NCBI GenBank assembly: GCA_003476595.1
Contig: DMTU01000298.1
Span: forward strand, 278 to 28,348
Origin: Acidimicrobiaceae bacterium
Lineage (GTDB): Bacteria; Actinomycetota; Acidimicrobiia; Acidimicrobiales; Salinilacustritrichaceae
Direction of reading: 5' to 3'
DNA length: 28,071 bases
Shown: positions 15,573 through 22,726 of the stretch, one piece after another
How the letters are laid out: every line of letters starts with the position of its first letter
How positions within the stretch are numbered: the first letter of the stretch is position 1
Translations under genes and position numbers: made by a program
The notes under the pieces: generated by a model
Seen by the model: only the letters and a program-made list of their open reading frames with translations
What the model was told of the DNA's origin: nothing
Database searches by the model: none

Positions 15573-16448
15573 ATGACCTCCGTGCGCACCGCTGTGATCC
15601 CCGCCGCCGGCCTCGGCACCCGCTTCCTTCCCGCCTCGAAGGCCATCCCCAAGGAGATGGTGCCGGTCGTCGACAAGCCGACGATCCAGTACATCGTCGA
15701 GGAGTGCGTCGCCGCCGGCATCGAGGACGTGCTGATCATCGACAGCAGCGGCAAGTCCGCCATCGGCGACCACTTCGACCGGCTCATGGGGCTGGAGGCC
15801 GCGCTGGAGGCCAAGGGCAAGACGGCCGAGCTCGAGATGGTGCGCGGGCTGGCCGAGCTGTGCGACATCCACTTCGTCCGCCAGGGCGTGGCCCTCGGGC
15901 TCGGCCACGCGATCGGCATCGCCGAGCGCCACGTCGGCGACGAGCCCTTCGCCGTGCTCCTCGGCGACGACGTCCAGGTCGACGGGGGCGCGCTGCTGCG
16001 GGGGATGATCGAGACGCACGAGGCGCAGCAGGGCTCCGTCATCGCCCTGCTCGAGGTGGAGCCCGACGAGATCTCCAGCTACGGCTGCATCGACCCGATC
16101 CCGATCCGGGACAACCTCTACGGGTTCGAGCGCATCGTCGAGAAGCCGTCGGCCGAGGAGGCGCCGTCGAACCTGGCCGTGATCGGCCGGTACGTGTTCA
16201 CCCCCGACATCTTCGACGCCATCCGCCAGACCGAGCCCGGCGTCGGCGGCGAGATCCAGATCACCGACGCCATCGGCCTGCTCAACCAGACCCAGCCGGT
16301 CACCGGCTTCTCCTTCAAGGAGGGTCGCTACGACTGCGGCAAGCCGCTGGACTACCTCAAGGCGACCGTCGAGATCGCCTGCATGCGCGACGACCTCGGC
16401 CCCGCCTTCAAGGACTACCTCAAGGGCTTCGTCGCCACCCTGGACTGA
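15573..16448 (+). CDS. galU: UTP-glucose-1-phosphate uridylyltransferase
   Basis: GalU makes UDP-glucose from UTP and glucose 1-phosphate, feeding cell-wall polysaccharide, glycolipid and trehalose/glycogen synthesis in the cytosol. The 291-residue protein opens with the nucleotide-binding signature VIPAAGLGTRFLPASKAIPKE, then VVDKPTIQYIVEE. VLLGDDVQVD supplies the metal-binding Asp, and VEKPSAEEAPSNLAVIGRYV is the sugar-binding loop. The C-terminal segment FKEGRYDCGKPLDYLKATVE is characteristic of bacterial GalU. Its length is normal and no residue is missing. Confidence 0.97.
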   Translation: MTSVRTAVIPAAGLGTRFLPASKAIPKEMVPVVDKPTIQYIVEECVAAGIEDVLIIDSSGKSAIGDHFDRLMGLEAALEAKGKTAELEMVRGLAELCDIHFVRQGVALGLGHAIGIAERHVGDEPFAVLLGDDVQVDGGALLRGMIETHEAQQGSVIALLEVEPDEISSYGCIDPIPIRDNLYGFERIVEKPSAEEAPSNLAVIGRYVFTPDIFDAIRQTEPGVGGEIQITDAIGLLNQTQPVTGFSFKEGRYDCGKPLDYLKATVEIACMRDDLGPAFKDYLKGFVATLD

Positions 16449-16522
16449 GCTCGTCAGCCGACGTTCAGCAGCTCTGCATGCCCCCGTCACCGTGACGTGA
16501 CCGGCCGTCCACGACGCTTCCG

Positions 16523-16528
16523 TACGGT
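16523..16528 (+). promoter_or_regulatory. -10 box for a leaderless 52-codon gene
   Basis: TACGGT ends six bases before the ATG at 16535, the same geometry as plsY. Confidence 0.45.
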
Positions 16529-16534
16529 CGGTCC

Positions 16535-16693
16535 ATGGCACAGTCTCTCCTCGATCGGCTCGGGCTCGGCAACGATCGTGCGGTCGTCAACGCGAGGCGG
16601 GCGGCGCTGCGCCGGCAGGCCGAGGAGCAGATGGTCGCCGACCTGGTCGAAGGCATCTCGCGACGGTGCTCGGCGGGCGCCCGCCCCCGGTGA
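16535..16693 (+). CDS. small hypothetical protein, 52 residues
   Basis: The product begins MAQSLLDRLGLGNDRAVVNA and continues with an Arg/Ala/Glu-rich amphipathic helix (RRQAEEQMVADLVEGISRR). It has no Cys motif, signal peptide or membrane segment. The call rests on a TACGGT box exactly six bases upstream and on strongly G/C-biased third positions over the whole frame. It lies in a different frame from the longer reading frame that overlaps it, whose N-terminal part is therefore probably not translated. A 16-base palindrome follows the stop by 21 bases. I do not recognise the family. Confidence 0.5.
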   Translation: MAQSLLDRLGLGNDRAVVNARRAALRRQAEEQMVADLVEGISRRCSAGARPR

Positions 16694-16714
16694 CGGCGGC
16701 CCGCTGAGCGGGTT

Positions 16715-16730
16715 CGCCTCCCGGGAGGCG
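16715..16730. repeat. 16-base palindrome between small ORF and hotdog gene
   Basis: CGCCTCCCGGGAGGCG is perfectly self-complementary. Its hairpin would have a minimal loop, so it is at best a weak terminator. It contains GGGAGG, too far (22 bases) from the GTG at 16752 to be an ideal ribosome site. Confidence 0.4.
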
Positions 16731-16751
16731 GGGCTGCTTGCCTTGTGGGCC

Positions 16752-17462
16752 GTGAGCACGGTCGTCGTCCCAGAGCACTTCGTCGGCCCCCCGGGCATGG
16801 GCCACGGCGGGTACGTCGCCGGCATCCTCGCCCGCCACGTCGAGGGCGCCGTGCAGGTCACGCTGCGCCGGGCCACCCCGGTGGGGGTGGAGCTGGTCGT
16901 GGACGTCCAGGACGACGGGCGCGTGCTGCTGCACCACGAGGGCGAGCTGATCGCCGAGGCGGAGTCGGCCACGCTCGACCTCGACGTGCCCCCGGTGCCC
17001 GACGTCGATGCCGCCGTGGCTGCGGAGAAGGGCTCGCCGTCCCACTGGAACGAGCTCGGCGTGCACCCGATCTGCCTGGGCTGCGGCCTGGCCCGGGACG
17101 ACGACGACGGGCTCGAGATCGCCGTGGGCCCGCTCGAGGTCGACGGCCACGAGCAGGTCGCCGCGGTGTGGCGCCCCACGCCGGCGATGGCCGGTCCGGG
17201 CGGGACGGTGGACCCGCAGTGGGTGCTCGCCGCCCTGGACTGCCCCGGGGCCATGGCCTTCATCGCGCGGGGCACCTTCGCCGGCCTCCTCGGCCGGATC
17301 GTCTTCGAGCAGCTGGCACCGGCCGAGGTGGGCGTCGACCACATCGTGACCGGCTGGGAGATCGACCGGGACGGGCGCAAGCTCTTCGCCGGCACCGCCC
17401 TGGCGACGACCGACGGCACCGTCCTCGCCCGGGCACGAGCCACCTGGTTCGAGCGCACCTGA
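16752..17462 (+). CDS. hotdog-fold thioesterase-like protein
   Basis: This protein is about 236 residues if started at the GTG at 16752. It opens with VVVPEHFVGPPGMGHGGYVA, matching the GPPGxxNGGYxxGLLA signature at the start of a hotdog family linked to acyl-CoA thioesterases. A second part includes HPICLGCGLARD and a second hotdog-like stretch (VDPQWVLAALDCPGAMAF, LFAGTALATTDGTVLARARA), suggesting a double-hotdog protein. The start is uncertain: no clear ribosome site or -10 box precedes the GTG, an in-frame TTG lies at 16743, and the frame stays open to 16497. The upstream portion has poor codon character and overlaps the 52-codon gene. The substrate is unknown. Confidence 0.7.
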   Translation: MSTVVVPEHFVGPPGMGHGGYVAGILARHVEGAVQVTLRRATPVGVELVVDVQDDGRVLLHHEGELIAEAESATLDLDVPPVPDVDAAVAAEKGSPSHWNELGVHPICLGCGLARDDDDGLEIAVGPLEVDGHEQVAAVWRPTPAMAGPGGTVDPQWVLAALDCPGAMAFIARGTFAGLLGRIVFEQLAPAEVGVDHIVTGWEIDRDGRKLFAGTALATTDGTVLARARATWFERT

Positions 17463-17490
17463 CCCCGGTCGGGTGGCCTGGGCCCGTCGC

Positions 17491-17496
17491 TACGCT
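17491..17496 (+). promoter_or_regulatory. -10 box for leaderless esterase transcript
   Basis: TACGCT ends seven bases before the ATG at 17504; no ribosome site is present between them. Confidence 0.5.
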
Positions 17497-17503
17497 CCGC
17501 CCC

Positions 17504-18391
17504 ATGTCGCTGAGCCTGCGAGCCCGCATCGTCCAACGCCTGATCCCCAAGATCATGCCGGGGCCGGAGCTGTCCCCGGAGGTGCAGCGAGCCAAGCTGT
17601 CGCGGTCGCTGGGGCTGCCCAACCGCCGGGTCGACGTCGTCGACCTCCAGCTCGGCGGGGTGCCCGTCACGCGGGTGACGCCCAAGGGCTCGCCCCGACG
17701 CCGCCACCTGCTCCACGTCCACGGCGGCGGCTTCGTCGTCGGCACCGCGCGCGGCTTCGTCGGCTACCTCTCCGAGCTGGCGCTGCGGGCCGACGCCACC
17801 GTCACCTCGGTCGACTACCGGCTCGCACCCGAGCACCCGTACCCGGCGGCCATCGACGACTGCCTGGCGGCCTACCGCGCCCTGTGCGACGACGTGGCAC
17901 CCGAGAGCCTCGCCCTCATCGGCGAGTCCGCCGGCGGCAACGCCGTGCTGGCCACCCTGGTCCGGGCCCGGGACGAGGGGTGGACGCCCCCGAACGCCGC
18001 GGTGCTGCTGTCCCCGTGGGTCGATCTGACGTTCTCGGGGGACTCCATCGGGGCCAACCAGGGCAGCGAGATCATGCTCGATCCCACGCTGTTCCGGTCC
18101 TGGCGCGACCACTACGTCGGCGACAACGACCCGGCCGACCCGGGCATCTCGCCCCTGTTCGCCGACCTGGCCGGCCTGCCCCCGCTGCACGTCCAGGCCA
18201 CGTCCGCCGAGGTGCTCGAGGACGACGCCCGCCGCCTCGTCGACAAGGCGCGGGAGGCCGGCGTCGAGGTGGAGCTGGTCGTGCACGAGGATCTCTGGCA
18301 CATCTTCCAGACCCAGGTCCCGCTGGTGCCGGAGGCGTCCGACGCCCTCGAACAGGCCGTCACCTTCATCCGCACCCACACCCTCGGCTGA
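17504..18391 (+). CDS. alpha/beta hydrolase, hormone-sensitive-lipase (HSL) family esterase
   Basis: This 295-residue carboxylesterase belongs to the HSL/bacterial family IV group. The oxyanion motif HGGG is at 73-76, the nucleophile Ser142 lies in GESAGG, the acid Asp is in the SAEVLEDD segment, and the base is His266 in DLWHIFQ. The YRLAPEHPYPAA motif typical of the family is also present. The N-terminal cap helix begins MSLSLRARIVQRLIPKIMPG. It likely hydrolyses short- to medium-chain esters in the cytosol. It follows the hotdog protein on the same strand, with its own TACGCT box. Confidence 0.93.
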   Translation: MSLSLRARIVQRLIPKIMPGPELSPEVQRAKLSRSLGLPNRRVDVVDLQLGGVPVTRVTPKGSPRRRHLLHVHGGGFVVGTARGFVGYLSELALRADATVTSVDYRLAPEHPYPAAIDDCLAAYRALCDDVAPESLALIGESAGGNAVLATLVRARDEGWTPPNAAVLLSPWVDLTFSGDSIGANQGSEIMLDPTLFRSWRDHYVGDNDPADPGISPLFADLAGLPPLHVQATSAEVLEDDARRLVDKAREAGVEVELVVHEDLWHIFQTQVPLVPEASDALEQAVTFIRTHTLG

Positions 18392-18419
18392 CCTCCGCGA
18401 CCGCGCACAGCGTTCGTGG

Positions 18420-18425
18420 CAGAGT
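18420..18425 (+). promoter_or_regulatory. weak -10 box for the lipoprotein gene
   Basis: CAGAGT ends seven bases before the ATG at 18433. It keeps only the A and final T of TANNNT, so it is accepted mainly for its spacing. Confidence 0.3.
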
Positions 18426-18432
18426 CCTCGCC

Positions 18433-19014
18433 ATGTTCATGCGGTGCACCAAGACCCTGCTGGCCCCCGTCCTCGCGCTCGCCCTCCTCGGGGCCGCCTG
18501 CGGTGACGACGACGATGCGGAGGGCGCCGTCGACGCCGGTGAGGACACCAGCGTCGACGAGCCTGCGGGCGAGGAGGCCGCGGACGAAGCGGCCGCCGAC
18601 GAGGAGGCCGATGCCCCCGAAGACGGCGACGGCGAGGGCTCGGCGACGTCGGGTGCCAACGGGACGGCGACCCTCGTCCTGGCCAACGGCGAGGAGTTCG
18701 AGTTCTCGATCCTGTGCTCGCTCGAGCCGCAGATGGCCGCCGACCAGGAGATCCTGTTCTCGGTGACCTCCTACGACGAGCCCTACGGCTTCGACGCCAC
18801 CAAGTTCGGCGAGGACTCCGTGGTGCCCGGCATGGCGAGCATGGACGTCTACGACAGCGAGACCTACGAAGCCGTCTGGACCGCCTCCAGCATGGTGGGC
18901 GGCGGCGTCGACCTGGAGCTGGACGGCAGCACCGTCACGGGCAGGGGCACCTTCTTCGAGGGCGACGAGGGCCTCGGCGACGGGGTCGAGGGCGAGCTGA
19001 CCGCCTCCTGCTGA
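18433..19014 (+). CDS. predicted lipoprotein with acidic linker
   Basis: The 193-residue product begins MFMRCTKTLLAPVLALALLG, and a lipobox-like GAAC follows, so it should be exported and acylated on that Cys. Next is an extremely acidic Asp/Glu/Ala-rich linker of about 50 residues. The beta-rich C-terminal domain starts at NGTATLVLANGEEFEFSILC. It holds just two cysteines, one in ILCSLEP and the other the terminal residue, as expected for a disulfide. That arrangement is reminiscent of the mycobacterial LpqH (19 kDa) antigen fold, but the similarity is one of layout only. Its function is unknown. Confidence 0.75.
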   Translation: MFMRCTKTLLAPVLALALLGAACGDDDDAEGAVDAGEDTSVDEPAGEEAADEAAADEEADAPEDGDGEGSATSGANGTATLVLANGEEFEFSILCSLEPQMAADQEILFSVTSYDEPYGFDATKFGEDSVVPGMASMDVYDSETYEAVWTASSMVGGGVDLELDGSTVTGRGTFFEGDEGLGDGVEGELTASC

Positions 19015-19018
19015 GCGG

Positions 19019-19024
19019 TACCGT
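19019..19024 (+). promoter_or_regulatory. -10 box for leaderless moeA transcript
   Basis: TACCGT ends seven bases before the GTG at 19032, with a -35-like CTGACC at 18997-19002. It decides the moeA start inside a much longer open frame. Confidence 0.5.
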
Positions 19025-19031
19025 CGGCGGG

Positions 19032-20270
19032 GTGATCCCCCTCGGAGCAGCCCGCCGACACGTGCTGGACCGGGTGCCCCGGCGGGCCCCGGTCCCGGTG
19101 CCCGTCGCCGACGCCCTCGGCCTCGTGCTCGGTGAGGACGTGGTGGCGTCCGAGCAGGTGCCGCCGTTCGCCAACACGGCCATGGACGGCTTCGCCGTGC
19201 GGGCCGCGGACACCGCCGGCGCGCCCGTCGAGCTGGAGATCCTCGAGACGATCGCTGCCGGCCACGCGCCCACGGCCGAGGTCGGCCCCGGTCAGGCCAG
19301 CCGGATCTTCACCGGTGCGCCGATCCCGCCCGGGGCCGACGCCGTCGTGATGGTCGAGCGCACCGAGCTCGTCGACGAGCACCACGTGCGCGTCGAGATC
19401 GAGGTGCCGGTGGGCAACCACGTCCGCCCCGCGGGGGACGACCTCGACGTCGGCGCCGTCGTGCTGTCCGCCGGGGAGGTGCTGTCCGCCGCCCACCTCG
19501 GCGTCCTCTGCAGCCTCGGCGTCGAGTCCGTGCTCGCTCATCCCCGCCTCACCGTCGGCGTCGTGTCCACCGGTGACGAGCTGGTCGAGGGCGCCCAGCC
19601 GCTGGCGCCCGGGCAGATCCGCGACTCCAACCGCCGGACGCTGCTGGCCCTGGCCGCCGGTGCGGGCTGCGACGTGGTCGACCTCGGCATCGCCCCCGAC
19701 ACCGAGGAGGCGATCACCGCCGCCATCCGCCGGGGCGTCTCGACGTGCGACGCCGTGCTCACGAGCGGTGGGGTGTCGATGGGCGACATCGACCTGGTGA
19801 AGGTGATCCTCGACCGCATCGGCGACATGCGCTGGATGCAGATCGCCATCAAGCCGGCCAAGCCGTTCGCCTTCGGGCTGGTCGACGGCGTGCCCGTGTT
19901 CGGTTTCCCCGGGAACCCGGTGTCGTCGATGGTGTCCTTCGAGCTGCTCGGTCGCCCCGCCCTGTGCCAGGCGATGGGCCATACCGAGCTCGACCGGCCC
20001 GTGGTGCGAGCGGTCGCGGACGACGCGTTCGACCGGCGTCCCGACGGCAAGACCCACTTCGCCCGCGTCGTCGCTCGCCACGGGGGCGACGGTCGGGTGC
20101 ACGTCACGACCGCCGGCGGCCAGGGCAGCCACCAGCTCGGCGCGATGGCGGCGGCGAACGCGCTGGCCGTCCTCCCCGACGGCGACGGCGTCGCGATGGG
20201 TGGCGAGGTCGACACCCTGCTCCTCGGCGGTGTGCCGTCCGAGTCCGGGCTCCCCATCGACCCGGCCTGA
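19032..20270 (+). CDS. moeA: molybdopterin molybdotransferase MoeA
   Basis: MoeA inserts molybdate into adenylylated molybdopterin, the last common step of molybdenum cofactor synthesis. The 412-residue protein carries the domain hallmarks in order: FANTAMDGFAVRAADT, the IFTGAPIPPGADAVVMVE segment, VSTGDELVEG with QIRDSNRRTL, the MoCF-binding motif TSGGVSMGDIDLVK, and GFPGNPVSSMVSFEL. The C-terminal beta domain ends with QGSHQLGAMAAANALAVLP. The GTG start is chosen from the TACCGT box seven bases upstream and from the usual short family N-terminus. No other mo- genes or molybdoenzymes are in the window. A palindrome begins nine bases after the stop. Confidence 0.95.
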   Translation: MIPLGAARRHVLDRVPRRAPVPVPVADALGLVLGEDVVASEQVPPFANTAMDGFAVRAADTAGAPVELEILETIAAGHAPTAEVGPGQASRIFTGAPIPPGADAVVMVERTELVDEHHVRVEIEVPVGNHVRPAGDDLDVGAVVLSAGEVLSAAHLGVLCSLGVESVLAHPRLTVGVVSTGDELVEGAQPLAPGQIRDSNRRTLLALAAGAGCDVVDLGIAPDTEEAITAAIRRGVSTCDAVLTSGGVSMGDIDLVKVILDRIGDMRWMQIAIKPAKPFAFGLVDGVPVFGFPGNPVSSMVSFELLGRPALCQAMGHTELDRPVVRAVADDAFDRRPDGKTHFARVVARHGGDGRVHVTTAGGQGSHQLGAMAAANALAVLPDGDGVAMGGEVDTLLLGGVPSESGLPIDPA

Positions 20271-20278
20271 GGGCACTG

Positions 20279-20304
20279 GCGTCGATTCGTCGACGAATCG
20301 ACGC
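20279..20304. repeat. perfect 26-base palindrome after moeA (core GATTCGTCGACGAATC)
   Basis: Each half is 13 bases; the left half is GCGTCGATTCGTC. It forms an 11-bp stem with a TCGA loop, nine bases past the moeA stop, and shares its 16-base core exactly with the palindrome at 14483-14512. The place after a stop suggests a terminator function. Confidence 0.8.
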
Positions 20305-20320
20305 ATGGTTCTGTAAAGCC

Positions 20321-20342
20321 GACGAATCGTCGACGAATCGTC
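20321..20342. repeat. tandem 11-mer GACGAATCGTC x2
   Basis: Two exact head-to-tail copies (20321-20331, 20332-20342) are half-sites of the palindrome that ends 16 bases earlier. Together they lie about 60-85 bases upstream of the ECF sigma start. This may be a degenerate copy of the palindrome or a regulator site. Confidence 0.65.
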
Positions 20343-20405
20343 CCCCACTCGTTCGGACACGTCGTGAAGGATCCCGGGGTCCGCGACGTCCAAGGGGTGA
20401 TGCAG

Positions 20406-20990
20406 ATGACCGACGACCCACTCGTGGGCAGACCCCGCCGGCGGGACGCCCGGGACGAGCGCCTCGTCGAGGCCGCCCGCCGCGGTGACCACGCCGCCTT
20501 CTCGACCCTCCTGCGCCGCCACGATGACCAGATGCGGGCCCTGGCCTGGTCCGTGCTGCGTGACCGGACCGCCATGGACGACGTCTTGCAGGACGCGTAC
20601 CTGAAGGCGTACCGCAACCTCGACCGGTTCCGGGGCGACGCCCGGTTCAGCACCTGGCTGCACCGCATCGTCTACCGGTCCTGCCTCGACCACATCCGCC
20701 GCCGGCGGGAGGTGGTCGGCCTCGCCGACGACGCCGAGCCGACCGCGCCCGGACGCACCCAGGGCGACGTCGACGAGCGCCTCGCCATCGAGCAGGCCCT
20801 CGCCGGCCTCGACCCCGAGACCGCGGCCGCACTGGTCCTCGTCGACCGCGACGGCCACAGCTACGAGGAGGCCGGGCACGTGCTCGGCATCCCGGCCGGC
20901 ACCGTCGCCAGCCGACTCCACCGTGGGCGGCGCGCCCTGCGCGCCGTGCTCGATCCCACCCGCTCCGATCGGCATGGAGAGATCCGATGA
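20406..20990 (+). CDS. ECF-type RNA polymerase sigma factor (SigM-like)
   Basis: This group IV sigma-70 factor has 194 residues. Region 2 spans AFSTLLRRHDDQMRALAWSV, DDVLQDAYLKAYRNLDRF and ARFSTWLHRIVYRSCLDHIR. A short linker follows, then region 4 with SYEEAGHVLGIPAGTVASRL and HRGRRALR as the helix-turn-helix. The ATG at 20406 has AAGGGG nine bases upstream; a second ATG at 20400 and a GTG at 20364 are alternatives. The stop overlaps the ATG of a membrane protein that looks like its anti-sigma partner, so the pair forms a typical ECF/anti-sigma switch. The palindromic repeats lie directly upstream. The inducing signal is unknown. Confidence 0.9.
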   Translation: MTDDPLVGRPRRRDARDERLVEAARRGDHAAFSTLLRRHDDQMRALAWSVLRDRTAMDDVLQDAYLKAYRNLDRFRGDARFSTWLHRIVYRSCLDHIRRRREVVGLADDAEPTAPGRTQGDVDERLAIEQALAGLDPETAAALVLVDRDGHSYEEAGHVLGIPAGTVASRLHRGRRALRAVLDPTRSDRHGEIR

Positions 20991-21994
20991 ATGAGCCCCG
21001 AGACACCGTCGTCGGCGCCGCCCTGCGACGCCTCGACGTCCCCGACCACGCCCCGGACTTCTGGACCGCGCTCGAGGCGCGCCTCGACGACGGCGGCACC
21101 GACACCGACGATCCCCCCACCGATGCACAGGAGGAGGAGGCCACCGTGGTCGACCTGCAGGATTCCCCGGCGGCGCGGCGCGCCGCCCAGCGCAACCGCA
21201 CCCCCATGCTCGCCCTCGTCGCCGCCGTGGCGGTGGTCGTCGCCCTCGTGGTCGGCGTGTCCGTGCTCCGCGGCGGCGGGGACGACGAATCCCAGCTCGA
21301 CGTGGCCGACGACCCCACCGAGGCGCCCGAGACCAGCGACCCCGACGTGGAGCCACCTCCGGCCGAGGACGATGCCAGCCCCGACACCACCGCCCCGCCC
21401 GAGACCACGACGTCGATGGTGGGGGAGCAGGCGGCGCCGGAGGATGCGGCGACCGAGTGGCTCGATGCGCTGGCCGCCGGGGAGTTCGACTCGGCCTACG
21501 ACCTGCTCGACGAACAGTCGAAGGCGGACCTGTCCCGCACCGAGTTCGCTGACCTGTCGAGTGGCCTGAGCGAGGGCGCCGCCGCCTTCGCTCGTGACGG
21601 CATCGAGCGCTCGATGCGCGATGGCGATGGGTTCAGCGTGGTCACCTTCGCCGGCGATGTGGAGCGCGAGGGCATGATCGAGACTGCCGCATACCCGGTC
21701 GTGGTGACGGCCAGCGGGGTCCACTTCACGCTCGACGGGCCCCAGGTCGACCTTGATCCCAGCTACGCCCAGGGGTCCGGGACCACGCTCGCCTCGCCCC
21801 TCGAACTGGTCGTGCAGGAGGGAGCCGACGCCTGGATCTGGATCGACGGCGGCGACGCCACGCCGCTCGCCGGCCGTGGAGACGTTTCCGTCGATGTCGA
21901 GGCGGAGGCCGGCGCCGGCACCCACGTCGTCACGATCGTCGCGATCGAGGACGGCCGCATCACCGCCCGCTCCTACACCGTCGTGGTGCCCTGA
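20987..21994 (+). CDS. membrane protein, probable anti-sigma factor
   Basis: This 335-residue single-pass protein starts with a cytoplasmic part (LRRLDVPDHAPDFWTALEAR) of the kind found in actinobacterial SigM-type anti-sigma proteins. It has no HxxxCxxC zinc motif. A membrane helix follows at about 74-94 (MLALVAAVAVVVALVVGVSV), then a Pro/Thr/Asp/Glu-rich linker. The extracellular part includes a helical DUF4878-like segment (EDAATEWLDALAAGEFDSAY) and a beta-rich C-terminal domain ending TYxVVVP-like. The ATG overlaps the sigma gene stop, implying co-translation and a sigma/anti-sigma pair. The anti-sigma role is inferred from position and topology; the external domain could be the sensor. 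Confidence 0.72.
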   Translation: MNEPRDTVVGAALRRLDVPDHAPDFWTALEARLDDGGTDTDDPPTDAQEEEATVVDLQDSPAARRAAQRNRTPMLALVAAVAVVVALVVGVSVLRGGGDDESQLDVADDPTEAPETSDPDVEPPPAEDDASPDTTAPPETTTSMVGEQAAPEDAATEWLDALAAGEFDSAYDLLDEQSKADLSRTEFADLSSGLSEGAAAFARDGIERSMRDGDGFSVVTFAGDVEREGMIETAAYPVVVTASGVHFTLDGPQVDLDPSYAQGSGTTLASPLELVVQEGADAWIWIDGGDATPLAGRGDVSVDVEAEAGAGTHVVTIVAIEDGRITARSYTVVVP

Positions 21995-22023
21995 TCGACC
22001 AGGGCGGACGGGGACCGCGTCGC

Positions 22024-22029
22024 TAGCGT
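22024..22029 (+). promoter_or_regulatory. -10 box for leaderless small membrane protein
   Basis: TAGCGT ends six bases before the GTG at 22036. Confidence 0.5.
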
Positions 22030-22035
22030 GCCGGC

Positions 22036-22485
22036 GTGGTCCTCGTCTTCGCGATCGTCGGTGCGCTGCTGGTCTTCGCCATCGCCGCGGCGTTCGTCGG
22101 CTCCGAGACGTTCCGGCTCGGCCACACGCCGACGACGACGGTGTTCGACATGGACGAGGCCGTCATCCACGTCGCCGAGAACCTCAGCGTCGAGTCCGCC
22201 ATGGGCCTGACCATGGACGAGGTCAAGCAGCTCATCCAGTTCTCGCTCCAGCACCTGCGATCCCGTGGTCTGAGCGCCATGCCGGGCGAGGAGCTGGACC
22301 ACGACGTCGAGCGGGCCCCGGTCGTGGTGGCCGACGACGAAGCCGTCGCGGTGGTGCTCGGTCGGGCCGACGAGGTCGGCATGGAGGTCACCGACGACGC
22401 TGTCTACGAGGTGCTGGACCTGCTGCTCGGCCACCTCGTGGCGATCGGCGCGGTCGGCCCTGCGGTCCCGCCCCCGGAGCTCTGA
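22036..22485 (+). CDS. conserved actinobacterial-type hypothetical membrane protein
   Basis: This 149-residue protein begins with a membrane helix (VLVFAIVGALLVFAIAAAFV). The cytosolic part contains ETFRLGHTPTTTVFDMDEAV, a pattern I associate with an uncharacterised family widespread in actinomycetes. Two helical segments with Asp/Glu-rich ends follow (MDEVKQLIQFSLQHLRSRG and VTDDAVYEVLDLLLGHLVAI). No catalytic motif is visible. The GTG start is supported by a TAGCGT box six bases upstream. The gene is followed by the candidate structured RNA. Function unknown. Confidence 0.75.
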   Translation: MVLVFAIVGALLVFAIAAAFVGSETFRLGHTPTTTVFDMDEAVIHVAENLSVESAMGLTMDEVKQLIQFSLQHLRSRGLSAMPGEELDHDVERAPVVVADDEAVAVVLGRADEVGMEVTDDAVYEVLDLLLGHLVAIGAVGPAVPPPEL

Positions 22486-22526
22486 GCGGTCCGGAAAGGC
22501 GCGATCCGCGAGCCCCGCGCTGGGGC

Positions 22527-22532
22527 TAGCAT
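22527..22532 (+). promoter_or_regulatory. -10 box for the candidate ncRNA
   Basis: TAGCAT fits the local TANNNT pattern. It predicts a transcript start near 22539, well before the first start codon, unlike the leaderless genes. No convincing -35 is seen. Confidence 0.45.
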
Positions 22533-22565
22533 CTTCGGCACCAGAGAAGGGAGGTGGTCCAACAC

Positions 22566-22610
22566 ATGTACGACAATCGTCTTGGGACCCTGGAGGTGGC
22601 TGGCCGCTAG
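22566..22610 (+). CDS. 14-codon leader-like ORF inside the candidate RNA
   Basis: ATG to TAG encodes MYDNRLGTLEVAGR. GGGAGGTGG ends seven bases before the ATG, among the strongest ribosome sites in the window. The stop lies just before the first hairpin. It may be a regulatory leader peptide; coding potential cannot be judged from so few codons. Confidence 0.35.
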   Translation: MYDNRLGTLEVAGR

Positions 22611-22726
22611 GTCAGTCCTCTCGGACCGACTTGGTGGAATCCCACCAGGCCACCGCCGAGCGAATCGGCCGGGAGCTGGTCCCACCCGGTGCACACCACA
22701 ACGATCGCTCGGTCCACGAACTGGAA

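Noticed and set aside
18864..21356. Very long minus-strand open frame (830 codons) and similar ones elsewhere (for example 9512-11362 and 25292-27760)
   Set aside because: They lie antisense to moeA/ECF sigma, tldDE and aceE, have low-complexity His/Gly/Asp/Arg-rich translations and no domain pattern. Such frames are expected in 72% GC DNA.
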